A stretch of 64,000 nucleotides of DNA from Dermatophagoides farinae (Eukaryota > Arthropoda > Arachnida > Sarcoptiformes > Pyroglyphidae): positions 2,337,001 through 2,401,000 of the forward strand of contig NC_134684.1 of the NCBI RefSeq assembly GCF_024713945.1, given 5' to 3'. Within the stretch, counting starts at the first letter, position 1; the number at the start of each line of letters is the position of its first letter. A program made the position numbers and the translations under genes. This document shows, piece by piece, positions 1 through 13,605 of the stretch. The notes below the pieces were generated by a model, which ran no database searches, had not been told where the DNA came from, and saw nothing but the letters and a program-made list of their open reading frames with translations.

Positions 1-2236
1 ATAACGTTATTGTGCCGTAAATCACCTTGACGTTTTTACAATTTACTGATGTTATAATTAATTTATTTACTGGCTATTCACTAGTAGTTGCATATATGGA
101 TATTTCTGGCAATTTTTTTTTTTTGCTATTTTTCATATATGTTTTCATATCATAATAATTGTATATATAAAGGAGAACAAAAAATAAGAAAAAAATGTTG
201 CACATTCTTAAAATAGAAAAAAGTCGAAAATTTTTCACAGTTGTCCAATTTTTTTTTTGTTTTTTTGTTTTTACTGTTTTCCATTTTTTCGCCCTATTTC
301 TTTTGATGATGATCAATTTATTTCTGTGGCAAATTACCATGGATGATGATGATGATGATGATGATTAGGACCAATCGATTTAATCTATGGCGTCAATTTG
401 TTTTTTAAAAAAGAATTAATTGATTGCCAATCAAATTGATATGAGTGTCGATCAATTTTATTTTTTTTTCAATCATCAATGTACACCAATAGGTATGTTA
501 ATGAATTTTCCATAATAAAATTCCTTTAATATCCAAAAAAAAAACGCCCAAAGGAGATCAAATCAACAGGTTGTTGTTGCTGTAGTTGTTATTGTTGTTT
601 CTAATTTGTTGATTCTAATAAATCTTTTAGCGGGATTTTCTTTATCAACGATAATAATGATGATGATGATGATGGTTGCTTTACAAAACCGGCTAAACAA
701 TTTACTTGAAAATGATGTTGATGTTAATGTTAATGATAATGATGATGGCTCTTACACAATATATTATCAATTTAATTAATTACATTGACCGACGCCAACA
801 CTGCCATCGAATGAAAAAAAAAGAAGAAAGAAAACTGGTATTGTAATCTTCTTTCAAGGATTTGATCTTTTTTTTTTGGCAATAAATTTTTTTTTTCATC
901 AAAAAATACCCAATATTATAACCAGATTATTGTAGCAGTGAATCAGTTCAATTGATTGAATGTAAATTTTACAATTTTAAATGTATTTAAACTAAACAAT
1001 TGAAATAGATAAAAAAAATATGCAAATTTTCTGGTTGAAAAAAAAAATTTAAATCAACTCAAATCATCATTATTATTCAACAATCATAATAATAATCATC
1101 ATCATCATCATCTCTTCTTTGTTCCTGATGTCAGTGTTTGCGTGTGTGTGTGTGTATGTTTATGCTATTCCATAAAATTCACTGTTCCAGATCGTGTCAT
1201 TGCATTTTGTTGGCTTTTGCTTTTACATTCCACGTTTGATTGTTACTGCCGTTGTTGTTGTTGTTGTTGTTGTTTTTAATGTTTAATGTTCCGAAAATAG
1301 TCAAATATATCAAATATCTATCTAGTAAAAAAAAACGTAACGAAATTATATGGACATTGTTATTTAATGACGATCCGATACGTATCATCATAACAACAAC
1401 AACAACAACAAAAAAACAACAAGATCCAATCGTATTTTTTTTATCTCTTTCCATGATATGGTGATGATATCGTATGTTTTCCTTTGGATCAAAGATAGAC
1501 AGACAGACAAACAAACAAAACAAAACAAAACGAAACTAAACAAAACAAAACGAAACGAAACTAAACAAAAATAACGAAAATAAATAAAAAAAAAATTTCA
1601 TGCCATGGACCACTATGAAGACGGTAAATTGTCCAAACAAGATTCAATTCGTTTGGAATGTATTTTAATGGTAAAATTAAAAACAAACTTTTTTTTTATA
1701 CATACCATGTCAAAATGGCATCACTAAATTGAATATATTTATTTATTTTTTTCATGAAAAAAAACATTTTCTGTTTTCGGTTTTGTTTTAAACAAATTTC
1801 TAAATATAATATGATGATGACCAAAAAAAAAAAAAAAAATCAAGAATCTCAATGATCATTCGATTGGAGAGAAAAAAAATGATTATTTTATTGATTAAAA
1901 TTGGTTTATTCGGACACACATGCACACGCACACACATACAAACAAAACCTACGCTACATAATTTTGGGTTTTTCATCATCATCATCATGATATCATTTCC
2001 ATTTTGATTCGATTATGAATATCATAATATTTTGTATGATTCAACCATTTGGTGATTGGTGATGAACACGCGAAATTTGGTTTTTTTTTTGATTCGCATG
2101 CTTACATTTATAACATTTACAACGTGACCTCGTGTCATCATATAATTATCATATTTTTTTTTATTTTTTTTTTTTTGGATATGAAAACCAGTTCATTGAA
2201 TGAATATACAATTTTCTATCGTGTTTGATTAGTATT

Positions 2237-2280
<44 letters not shown>

Positions 2281-4015
2281 TACACCACCCTGTTTGTGTG
2301 TTTTTTTTTTTTTTTTAATTTTACTCTGATTTCTATGATCACAATATTAAAGATTATTATTATAACCATCATAATAATTTTGAAACGAAATTTTTTTTTG
2401 TTTTGTTTCACACCAAACAAAAGCAAAAAAAAAAATTTGTAAATGAAGCAAAAAACTGATTCTTTGATTTTTATTTTTCACCATCAAAGGCGTTTACCAT
2501 TGATTTGTAAACAAAAAAAAAACATTATGGAATTTGTGATTCGATCGTATGGTTCATTAGCACAAAACAGGTTTTTTTTTGTTTATTATCCATTGAACCT
2601 GTCGGATTTGAATGGAATTAACCGATATAAACAGAATATATATTATATGCTTATCTTGCTTATCTGTTTCTATAATGAAAAAGGGTTATTTTACATCACA
2701 AGTGAAAGTAACTGCTGATGATTATTAATCTACATATATCACAAACGTACATCTTAAATGTATGGGATTTTTTTTCAAATGTTCAAGCTATCTATACTTG
2801 AGAATCTCATCATGATTCGTATGATGATGATGATGATCATCATCATCATTATATAACCATCAAAATTATTATTACCACAACAAACCATCATCATCATAAT
2901 CATTCATCAGTGAACATGATGATGATGATGATGATGATTAGGACCTGAAAAGGAGAAACTTTCCTTTTCGATCATTTAATTTTGCTCTCCTTTTCGAATA
3001 TTTCATTTCGTTCCATTTGTATTTATATTGGTTTCATTATTATTATATGGATGGATAGAAAAAAAAATCTGGAATGAACCAAAAAAAAAAAAAAAAACAA
3101 CATAGGTTCAATCTTGTTTTAGTTCGATTGCTGCCTAGGTTTCTCTTTTTCTCTTTATCAAGCTAATAATATAGATTTGGCTTCTCTCAATTTCATTTCA
3201 TTTTTTTGATTGAATTTGTTGCAAACAAACCATGTGATGCATGTATTACTATAGAGTACGACCGATACTGTGTGTGTGTGTGTCAGTGTAGGTTTTCATT
3301 TGCTATAACAGCAAACCAACCAACAAGATAAAAACAAAAAGTGGAGAATAATAAAATTCATATATAAACTTATCGAATGAAAAGAGAAAACACCTATACG
3401 AACAAACCATAGTATTGCTATGCAATTTTTTTTTCTTTTTTTTTGATGTTGATAGTCGACATCATCGAATGTTTTGAAAAGTTATGTCGAGAGAAACATT
3501 GAAATGAGAATTTGTGTATGTGTGAGAGAGAGAGAGATAAGCAAACGATGATGGTGGTGAAGACATCGTCGAATATTTATTTCTGTTTTTTTGTGGGCAA
3601 TTTGTTTTAGTTGGATTTTTTTGTTCTCCTCTGTATTTTATCTGTTCAGCTTGTGACGGGTTTTTTTTACATCGATATTCCCGTCCAGTTTTTTGTTTTC
3701 TCTTGTCAAGTTTTTTTTTTGTTCAGTGTTCATGAACAATTTGTTCGTATCGGTTGATAGTGTGTATTTGTCTGTTGTGTCTGTGTGTGTGTGTTTTTTG
3801 TTTGTTTGTTTGTTTGTTTGAATAAAAATGTAGTTTATTCAATTCTGTTCATTCAATCAAACAATGCCAAAGTCAAATATTTTTGATCAAACATGATTGG
3901 TGTGTGTGTGTGTGTGTGTACGGTAGTTTGTACAAATACAATGATCAATTCATAATAAATTGTTGATCTCATTATATATAATCATCTCATCGATGAAATA
4001 AATCAAACTAAATGA
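1..4015. other. Gene-free leader region, upstream of navigator gene
   Basis: No convincing coding exon on either strand. The stretch is AT-rich with many simple repeats: GAT runs near 341-365 and 2917-2939, a 40-bp TG run at 2238-2277, CAAA/CAAAA/CGAAA runs at about 1505-1570, GTTT runs near 3800 and TG runs near 3902. Short open frames here are translations of these repeats. It probably holds the promoter and 5' untranslated exons of the navigator gene that starts at 4016, but I could not place a start site. Exons of a longer navigator isoform could lie further left, outside the window. Confidence 0.5.
2238..2277. repeat. (TG)20 microsatellite
   Basis: Uninterrupted TG dinucleotide run, 40 bp, in non-coding sequence; it produces spurious Cys-Val or Thr-His frames on both strands. 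Confidence 0.95.
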
Positions 4016-7000
4016 ATGAACATGTCTTTATATTGTACATTACCACGACGTAATCGTCGTTCATCAACATCGATAATTTCATCGGTCAATCCAACGTTAT
4101 TGATCACAAACATTCGTGATAATGCGAATATTATGATGAATAATGATCTGTTATCATCACGTGGATGGATTTGTGGTGGCCTTGTATCATCGACAACATC
4201 TTTTGCTAAACCACAATCATTTTCAACAAACACTACTAATGATATATCATCATCATCATCAATGATACCGCCAAGACCTTATGGTAATGTTGGTGAACAA
4301 TCTTGTAATGGACATTCGATTGAAACAGGATCGATAATGGCTCCAATATCACCACAATCCGATTATCTTAATTTCTATAATACATTAAATTACAAAAATC
4401 AAGATTCATTGTGTTCAAATCAAACATCATTGCCAACATCAACTAGTTTTAATGGCCACTTATCATCATGGACATCTTTCAATGATCATTATTATTCATC
4501 TCGTGTTGAGAATCATAATTTTCATCCAATAGCCATAACACCACCAACTGAAACATCAGATACAGTGACATTTACTGAATCTGTCACATCAACATTCGAT
4601 GAATATTCATCCAATTCAGGACCATCAACAAAATTATATTATGCTTGTGATTCAATACAACTTCCATCACAATCATCATCGAATAATAATAATAAATCAT
4701 CGTTGACTAGACCACGAACTATGCCCAATTTTTATGGCACAATCGATGAAGATGGATTGGATCCAGATGATGACGAAGATGAAGATGAAGAAGATCTACA
4801 AAGTTCAAATGAAGATTTTATTACAGGAGCTTCTGTTGATGCATACGGTTGTTCTGTTGAAGATATAACTGAAGTAGATGAAGATCAAGATAGTGAAGAA
4901 GATTATTTCGATGAATTAGAACGACAACAACGTGAACGTGTAGCTCGAATGTTTGATCTTAGTATTCCATCGAATTCTAAAAGCCATCATAATCATAATC
5001 ATCATCATCATCATCATCATACAGGAACGAACATTTTGTCCTTTAATCGTTACTCATCATTTCGTTCACGTTCTAGACAAAGTCTTCGAAATCTTTCTAT
5101 GCGTTTAAGTAAATTTTATCGTCCAAAAATTCTATCATCATCATCATCATCATTTGTCGATGATGAAAAATTTCGAAACAACAATAATCGAGCAACAACA
5201 ACAACACAAACATCAACACCTTTATTAAACTCACGTAAAAACAATTACTTTTGTTATCGACCAACAATAACAAATGATTATGTTGAAGATCAATCATCAT
5301 CGTTGCCTACATCCGCATTCAATGGAAAAAACAATCATGACAAGAACAACAAGATAAAACGACGATTACAAGAAAATTTTAACCATCATAATAGATTGAA
5401 AACATTTTGGAAGGATAAAATCTGGAGAGAATTTCTTATGTTGAAATCATCATGGAATTCGACAACTTCATCATCACCATCATCATCGACATTGCCTTCA
5501 ATGATAAATTCGCGTGTAGGTGTTCGAAGAAATTCCATCAATGACTTTAATTATCGTCATCAAAAATGTTCGACAATCATCGATAATCATAAATTAGCAA
5601 ACGGTATGCAGCAACAAACACATACATTATCAACACCATCAACAACGTCATCATCATCATCATCATCATCATCAACAACATCATCATCGTTTTCATCGCC
5701 ATTGAATCGTTATTTCGAACGTTATTTTTCATCCTCTCGTTTTGCCAGTATGAGAGAACGTATATCGATGAAAAAGTTTCGTTCGATAAATCGATCAAAT
5801 ATTTCACTGCAACCAAATTATAATTGTTCAACAATGGTTATCAATGGTAATAATCTATATGATAATCAAAATGTACATCATTCTTCATCATCATCATCAT
5901 TGATGAAGATGATGGCAAATGGTCAACGATCGAATATTAATGATACGTTTCGATTGCAACCACAACAACCGGAAAAATCGTCAATGACTGCCGGTATTAT
6001 TAAAAAACGCCCATTGTCCATGACATATGATCTTGTTAGATTTACGAAACCGATCGAAACAAACGATGATGATGATGATGATGATGAAACTATGAATTCA
6101 ACACAACAACAGCAAAACCAGCACAACGATCATAATAATGAGAATAAACAACAACAACAGCAGCAGCAGCAGCAACACCGATATCTCCATGGCAGTCAAG
6201 ATAAGGTTGTTGACAGGTTGCAAAACAAAAAAAAATATTCAATTTTGTGTGACCACCACAGAGAACACACACACACACACACAGCGAACGACCAGCATGT
6301 TTGTGAACAAATAATTTTAATTATGGGAATTTCAGCTCATTTTTTTTTAATTTCCAATTATAATGAACAGAAAGTAATCTGGCTTGAACTTGAAATGAAA
6401 GATTCCCCTAAATGAATGAATGAATGAATTTATTTATAGTTTTGTTTTGTTTTTGAAACGATAATCAAATCATTGTTCGATCAATATTCAAAGAACATTA
6501 ATGATTGTTGTATCGTCATGGCCAGGAATATATTTAAAATGATCCAAATGAACCATATCAAAAATGGATTTTTGATCTCTGTTGTCATTAACTGTCAACA
6601 ACAACAACAAGTGTCTGTTGTGTTTATCGTTCAGATAGACAGAAAAATGAATGATTTCATTCATACTTGATTTTTTTTTATTATTATTATTATTCAAGCC
6701 ATTTTGAATATATCTAAATGAATTTCAAGTAGTAGCGTACAGTTTAAATCAGTTCAAATACCAAATGTATAAAAAAAAACAATCATTAGAAAACATTATG
6801 ATTTATTGAATTTGGTCAAAATTGGTGTATTTGTTTTACTATGTAAATATTATTGTTGTTTTCCATTGTTGAATATATATGCATCATAAACCGATGGCCT
6901 ATTTTGGTCAATATAGGCATACCTGTTGACCGGTGATTTCTTTTTTTTTACCTTGAAAATATTACGACTATCCTTAGAGATTTAACAGCTTATATCAGTA

Positions 7001-10000
7001 ATGTTAGGTCAAAATTTTATGTTTTTTTTTCTTTTTTGATTGTTTTATTTATTCTATTTTCAGTTTTTTTTTCGATATATACTAATTTTTTTTCTTCTCA
7101 TTCATTCATTTATTTATTTATATCAATAAATATTTAGGCACATATGGTAGCCGCATTCGAACAATCATTATCATCGATGACCACACGTTTACAACAATTA
7201 TCATCAACAAGTGAACTTAAAGATTGTGAATTGGAACGTTTACGTAAAACGATTGATGTACTTAAAAAACAAGGTGGATCATTGGTTGGACATGCAAAAT
7301 CGGCAACAATCATGAATCCACTTGGTATCAATGGTAACGATGGTTATAATTCAATGATTCAGATATTATCTAAATATAAAGAAAAAAATTCTCATGCTGT
7401 GAATGGTGACGGCGTTGATGATGTCGACAATGATGATGATGATGATGATGATGATCTTTCTAACGATTTGATGAATGATGGCGATGATTTGATCACGGTG
7501 GACAAGCACGATCAACAAAACAATCACGCCCAATCAAATCAACATCATCGTCATCATCATGGTCATCGTTCGTTGAAGAATGCTAAAAATTTACTAATTC
7601 GTCGACATACATTTAATAATTCACTTGTTAACAATATAAAAGCAACCACTAATGCTTATTGCTCTTCCTTTTCCACCACTTTGAAAACTTCATCATTACA
7701 ACGAAATCCTAAAAATCTTAACCATAATCTTTCTACTAAATCTTCTTTATCAATTTCTCCTTCTCCTATCCGTATTAACGATACTAATCATAATTTAACT
7801 AATGATACAACAGTTTTGGCTACTGGCCACATTATTGATGGTATATTTTTCTATTCGTTAATGTTTTTTCTTGTTTTGTTTTCCATTCAGCTTATTCCTT
7901 ATTTCATTGCTGTTTTTATCACAAACAAATTTTTTTTTTTATTTCACAAAAATCCATATTTTATTTTATTTTATCCATGATTAATTTTCTTATCTTTTTG
8001 TATGATGTTTTAGGTGATAAATTTCAACGATATCTTTCCAATGAATCGGTTAATAGTATTTCCAGTTGTGGTGCTGCCACCGATAGCAGTATAGCTAATG
8101 GAAAAACGAAAAAGAAATCCAAACTTAAATTAACCGGTTCGAATACCAGTTGGATACGAAGTTCATTTAGTAGAGCATTCAAAAAGAAATCATCGTCCAA
8201 AACGCGTGATTCCTCACAACACGGAAGAGATGTAGCATCGGATGTTGAAATGACCAGTGGTACTGGCCAATCCGAACCTGAAGGTGATGTTCATTCTGTA
8301 CCCAGTTCACCATTGATGTCGATACGAAGTCGTGCAAAATCTGCTGGTGTTAATATGTATAATGATCGAAATGCTTTAAGATCGACCAATCATCCTCAAT
8401 CATTATCTGAATCGAAAGCTTTTGAATCAGATACTATGGCTGAAACATCAGATCCTGAAGAGATGAAAGATTTGCGAAAACAATTGCGTGAAAAAGAAAT
8501 GCAATTGACTGATATGCGTTTGGAATCTCTTACATCAGCACATCAACTGGAAAATCTTAAAGAAATAGTCAATCAGATGCGAGCCGAAATGATGAATTTA
8601 AAACAAGATAATGATCGTCTTCAACGTCTTGTCCATCATAAATCGTTAGCATCATCACAAAGCTCGATGACCTCAGCAATAGGTTCACATGGTTCCAGTA
8701 CATTGCCACCATCCGCAATTACTTTGGGTAATAGTGGACTGGTTGCTCCAATGGAAGATTCGAATAGTTTTGAAAGTGTCGATATGGATATGAGTCCATT
8801 GCATTCATCCAACACTACGAATTCTAATGATGAAAGTCCTAAATTAGTTACATTAGGATCAGGATCACATACATTAGCCACATTGACTATTACAACCAAA
8901 ACAAATTGGGATCAACTAGACACATTGATCAAAAAGTGTTTCAAAGATCATTTGATTCGTGTGGATAGTTCATTGGCTTTGGGCATTACTGTTGATTCGT
9001 TGGCTTGTTATCGTGTTGGTACAGAAAAAATTCTTAGAAATTTTTATCCATTTAATCACCATCACAAACCAATTGTTCCAGAATTACTTCCTTTTGGTTA
9101 TTTGGTGAATGAAAATCATATAAATCTTCAATTCAAAACAACTATTGATTCATTGGCGTTCGATACTTTGACACCGAAATCAGTACTTAATGAATTTATT
9201 TCGATGCTCATTGAAAATCGTCGTTTAATATTTTCTGGTCCTAGTGGAACAGGCAAAACTTATTTGGCACATAAATTGGCTGAATATATGGCTATTAAAC
9301 AGATGGATTCTTCATCAGTGGCAATATATTCCCGAGCCGTACCAAACATTGGTGGAGCTAATTGTGTTCCACCATCCGGTGCCATTACAACTTTCAATGT
9401 CGACCATAAAAATGCTAAAGAACTTCGTGCCTATTTGACCAACATTGCAGAACAATGTCAATTGGAAGTAGCTCTAACACCATTGCCCACTGTGATTATT
9501 CTGGATAACCTTCATCATTCAATCGATTCATTGGAGGACATATTTAATGATCTTGATAAGATTTCGATCGCGAAAAGGTAAATTATATTTATTACTTTTT
9601 GATCCAATGATAATTTTGTTTTGTTTTCATATAGCCCTTATATAATTGGTACCATAAACCAAAGTGTTCATCATCATCAAACGATGCCCATGTTTCAACG
9701 ACACAATTTTCATTGGATAATGTTGTCTGTCAATTCTGAAGCGGTTCGAGGCTACTTAAATCGTTTTCTACGTCGTAAACTTTTGGAGACTGAATCACGG
9801 TTAGCATTAAGCCAACAAAAAATTCAGCCTGAAGTTGTCCAAATCATCGAATGGATTCCCAAAGTTTATTCGCATTTGAATAAATTTTTGGAGAATTATT
9901 TCGGTGAAAATATATCTATCGGTAAATTTTGTGCTATTTTTTTGTATCTTAAATTCATTAATATATATTACATGTCATATCATTTTTAAAGGTTCACGTC

Positions 10001-10599
10001 TATTCACCTCATGTCCGATCGATTTGAATGGATCTCAAGCTTGGTTCACTGATCTGTGGAATTATTCTATTCTTCCTTTTATTATTGAAAATCTTCGTGA
10101 ACATGTTCGACAAAATGATGGAAAATTAAAAGGAAAAATTGCAATCCACAGTTTCATTGATCCTACCGATTGGATTGTTACCAATTATCCATGGAGTTCT
10201 AATTCCGAATGGTCAGACCATTTGAATAGATTACGACCAGAAGATGTTGAAGACGATAAACAACAACATCATCAGCTTCCACCACCTTCAATGAATCAGA
10301 AAACATTGATTACGAATAGTCGGCCATCCTCATCAAACAATAATTATCATACCAATGATAATAATCAATGTTCATCTAACGGATTGGTTTCAGAACAATT
10401 CAATAAATCATCAGTCAAAGATATAAAGGATCCATTTGTAAGTTGTTAGAAAAAAATTCATAAAATTTCAATTCATAACATTGTTTTTTTTTCTTAGTTA
10501 CAAATGTTACTAAAATTAAAAGAGGCATCCGAATATTCTAGTCAAGATATTGGAACGAATAATCAGAATTTGGCCGAACAAACTATAACAAGAACATAA
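4016..10599 (+). CDS. Neuron navigator homologue (NAV/sickie), AAA+ domain protein
   Basis: Proposed exons: 4016-6205, 7138-7840, 8014-9577, 9635-9921, 9992-10437, 10498-10599, giving about 1763 residues in a continuous frame. The C-terminal part is diagnostic of neuron navigators: Walker A GPSGTGKT (about residue 1373), Walker B-like VIILDN (about 1459), then PYIIGTINQ, GYLNRFLRRKLLE, IIEWIPKVYSHLN, LFTSCPIDLNGSQAWFTDLW, LRPEDV and a final LLKLKEASEYSS, in the order known from NAV1-3. A coiled coil lies around residues 1110-1170 and a Lys/Ser-rich stretch with WIRSSFSRAFKKK before it. The first 730 residues are Ser/Asn/His-rich low complexity, with no calponin-homology domain. Navigators bind microtubule plus ends and actin and guide axons and cell migration. 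The end of exon 1 (donor at 6206) is the least certain junction; a later donor at 6374 keeps the same phase. The start is the first in-frame ATG; a longer isoform may begin outside the window. Confidence 0.9.
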
Positions 10600-12158
10600 A
10601 AATTTAAATAATTATTATCACTCTCCCATATTCTGTATTCATACATTACGATTCTTTTATATGTTTTCCACTTATATATTGTTCATAATAAAAAAAATTG
10701 TTCATATGTGATTCAAAAAAAAAATTCATGTTTTTTTTGAAATTTTATTTTTAAAACTTAAAAATCGACGATCGAATAATTTGATAATCACTGCTTTCAA
10801 TATTAGATTCTATTCATTTTATCTTACGAGTGTTGCCATCTAGGAATTAAAAATTGTGAAATTCTCACTCAAGTGATGGTCGAATTTATCGATATTAGTG
10901 TGATTACGATAAAAAAAACCAACCAAATGCAGACTAATAAACAAAAAGTTGTCCTTCTTCGGTCATAGCCATAATCCTCTACGTATACGTCTACCACACA
11001 CACACACGCAGACAGGATTGAGAATCGCATCGTTTATTTTGTCGAATAATAAATATTGAAAGGACCGAGGACAACATAACTGACTCACTGAATATTGAAT
11101 GTTTTGCTATTTGTGAGCAAAAAGCTTGTTTCTTTTTATTTTTCTTGGAGCTTTGAACAATCGTAATACGCCTGTAACGACGACGACAAAAACAAAATAA
11201 TAACATATAACATAACATAAAACATCAACAATAATTTTTTGTTTACCACTGGCGTCCTTATCGACTCTTCAAAACGAATACACACATCGCATACATGCAA
11301 AACAAAACAAAACAAAGAAAAAAAATCATTCACCTAAATATTCAACAACAATAATCATCATCATCATCAATAATTTAATCACAAATTGATTTTTATTTTC
11401 ATTCATCCAGAATTCATTATTTTCCTGAAAGTATAGTCAAATTTTATTCGCCATTTGTCCATTTATTTGATTTTTTTTTGTTACATTACTATTCATACGC
11501 CTTAGCACATATGAGGCGTAACAATTACCCATTCAGATGTGATTCTTTTCTGGTCTCAAATAGATAAATTTCGTCATTTTTTTTCATCTCGTTATCATAT
11601 TCTTGTTTTGTTATTAATTTCAACATCATCGTTCGATTTTTTTTTGCTCTTTTATACATACCCTGTGTTGAATTCTGTCTTTATTTTTTTTTAATTCTAT
11701 ATACGTAGTAGAATTTTTTTTTTCATTTTGCCTTCACGGAAGAACAAGACGGCGAAGTGTAAAAGAAAGAAAGCAGAATCGTAAGATTTCATATATTGAT
11801 TACAACACATTTTTTTGTTCATTGCCAATTTTTTTTTGTCATTTGTGTTTATTTATTTATATAAGAATATAGAACCCCTTTGTGAAGGCAATTATTAGAA
11901 ACAAAAACCTATATAGCGTTATTATCATCATTTTTTTTATTTTAAAAAAATTCATTCATCACAACAATCTTCATTATTATTACCACAAATTGTTTCGATT
12001 ATTAATTGTAAATAAAATTAAAGAAAAATTAAAAATCATATTTTTGACTCAACTAGTTCTAAGGATTTGCCCGTAAGTACATTGTATTGTTGAACTATAT
12101 AAATGAAAAATTGATTGAAATTTAAATTTTCTTGTTGACAAATCATAGTTGATCTGTG
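10600..12158. other. Intergenic: navigator 3' end and RAD6 5' UTR with intron
   Basis: No protein gene seen. The left part is the navigator 3' UTR. The right part appears to be the RAD6 leader: a relatively GC-rich patch at 11737-11780 ends in a possible donor (GTAAGA), and a clear 5' UTR intron runs from the GTAAGT donor at 12073 to the AG at 12147-12148, eleven bases before the RAD6 start codon. A 7-bp inverted repeat, TACGCCT/AGGCGTA, surrounds 11498-11522. Confidence 0.5.
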
Positions 12159-12653
12159 ATGTCTACTCCGGCTCGTCGTCGTTTAATGCGAGACTTTAAA
12201 CGTCTCCAAGAGGATCCACCTGCTGGTGTTAGCGGTGCACCAACTGATAACAATATAATGTTATGGAATGCAGTCATATTTGGACCACGTGATACACCAT
12301 TCGAAGATGGTACATTCAAATTGACGCTAGAATTCACTGAAGAATATCCGAATAAACCACCAACCGTTCGATTTATATCGAAAATGTTTCATCCAAATGT
12401 TTATGCTGATGGAAGTATATGTCTTGATATATTGCAAAATCGTTGGAGCCCCACGTATGATGTATCGGCCATATTAACATCGATCCAATCATTATTGGAT
12501 GAACCGAATCCTAATTCACCTGCAAATTCATTGGCTGCTCAGCTTTATCAAGAGAATCGTCGTGAATATGAAAAACGTGTAGCAGCGATCGTTGAACAGA
12601 GCTGGATAAATTTCGAAGAAGAAGAAAAATCCGGTAAAAAAGAATCAATCTAA
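12159..12653 (+). CDS. UBE2A: Ubiquitin-conjugating enzyme E2 A/B (RAD6)
   Basis: Single coding exon of 164 residues, near-identical in style to metazoan RAD6. It begins [20 protein letters not shown] and has the HPN motif (78-80) and the catalytic cysteine in [14 protein letters not shown] at residue 88. The start chosen is the ATG at 12159; the GTG three bases earlier is not used. RAD6 works with RAD18 to monoubiquitinate PCNA in DNA damage tolerance and with BRE1 to monoubiquitinate histone H2B. The catalytic core matches the usual 152-residue animal protein, but the tail is about 12 residues longer and acidic then basic ([15 protein letters not shown]), as in some invertebrate and fungal forms. 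A 76-bp 5' UTR intron precedes it. Confidence 0.97.
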   Translation: MSTPARRRLMRDFKRLQEDPPAGVSGAPTDNNIMLWNAVIFGPRDTPFEDGTFKLTLEFTEEYPNKPPTVRFISKMFHPNVYADGSICLDILQNRWSPTYDVSAILTSIQSLLDEPNPNSPANSLAAQLYQENRREYEKRVAAIVEQSWINFEEEEKSGKKESI

Positions 12654-13527
12654 ATCACACACATCGCAGATGCACATTAAATATCGTCGATTATTAAACA
12701 GAAAGAATTCTTAACTATTCAAAAATAGAGATTTATTCTGATAACAAAATAATCTCAAGGCAATTTTATTTTATCAACCTATTTTTATGTACGTGTTTGT
12801 GAACCTGTGTATGTGTGTGTTTGTTTGTTTATGTTAAACTGGAATTCATGCACCATTTCTCTTCACCCAAATGAATGGAATACCATCCAGTCTGTGTGAA
12901 CCATCACCTTTTTTTTCTCCTTTTCACTCTCCTACTACATTTTTTTTTCTTTATAAATAATTCAAAATTCACTGATCGTTATAATTGGATCTTATATGTT
13001 TAAAAAAAACATGAATAATACACTTATACACAAATGATATGATATATAAATTTCTGGCATTGTACATTTCGAACGAATGGAATCGATCGATTTCCTTTAT
13101 AATCTCTTTTTTTTTCTTTTGTAAATTTTAGTTTTGCTAAATAATATCACACATAACAATACATAAGCTGAAAACATGAAAAAAAACAACGACAAAATGA
13201 TTTGACCTATCTAGTTTTGTTTGTTATTCAATTTGATTCTAATAATTATTATATTCTTATTACTGATCATTATTATTAATTAAGAATTCTCTTTGATTGA
13301 TTATTTCTTCTTCTTCTGGGTTAATATTCATTCACTTTTTTTTTCTTTTTATTTTAAATTTTTTCTCCGCTTTCTTCGAAAGATTCATTTTCATTTCGGA
13401 ATTCAAAATACGAAATAAATAAATAAAAAAAATTTATATTGTTTTCCACTATTTTAACAAAAAATAACTTGTGTTGTTGATTTTGTGTCACACACACACA
13501 CACACATAGTGCTCATATCCTGTGATT

Positions 13528-13562
<35 letters not shown>

Positions 13563-13605
13563 TTGCATCATTGATCATTGATTGATAATAATTTATGAAA
13601 TCATC
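12654..13605. other. Intergenic: RAD6 3' UTR and dinucleotide repeats
   Basis: AT-rich, with no coding signal. It contains TGTG/GTTT runs at about 12790-12830 and a facing pair of dinucleotide repeats, (CA)9 at 13489-13506 and (GT)14 at 13531-13559, just upstream of the next gene. Confidence 0.5.
13489..13559. repeat. Facing (CA)n / (GT)n repeats, potential hairpin
   Basis: An 18-bp CA run and a 29-bp GT run are complementary to one another and separated by 24 bp, so the single strand can fold back. The pair sits 47 bp upstream of the ATG at 13606. Confidence 0.85.

Noticed and set aside
2443-2718. 91-residue plus-strand open frame
   Set aside because: AT-rich with no recognisable domain, no splice context and no gene neighbours; probably chance.
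6206-6415. Continuation of the navigator first exon past 6205
   Set aside because: The frame stays open but becomes AT-rich and repeat-coded (His-Thr run from CA repeats), and splicing from the GTTGTT at 6206 to 7138 keeps phase. A donor at 6374 remains an alternative.
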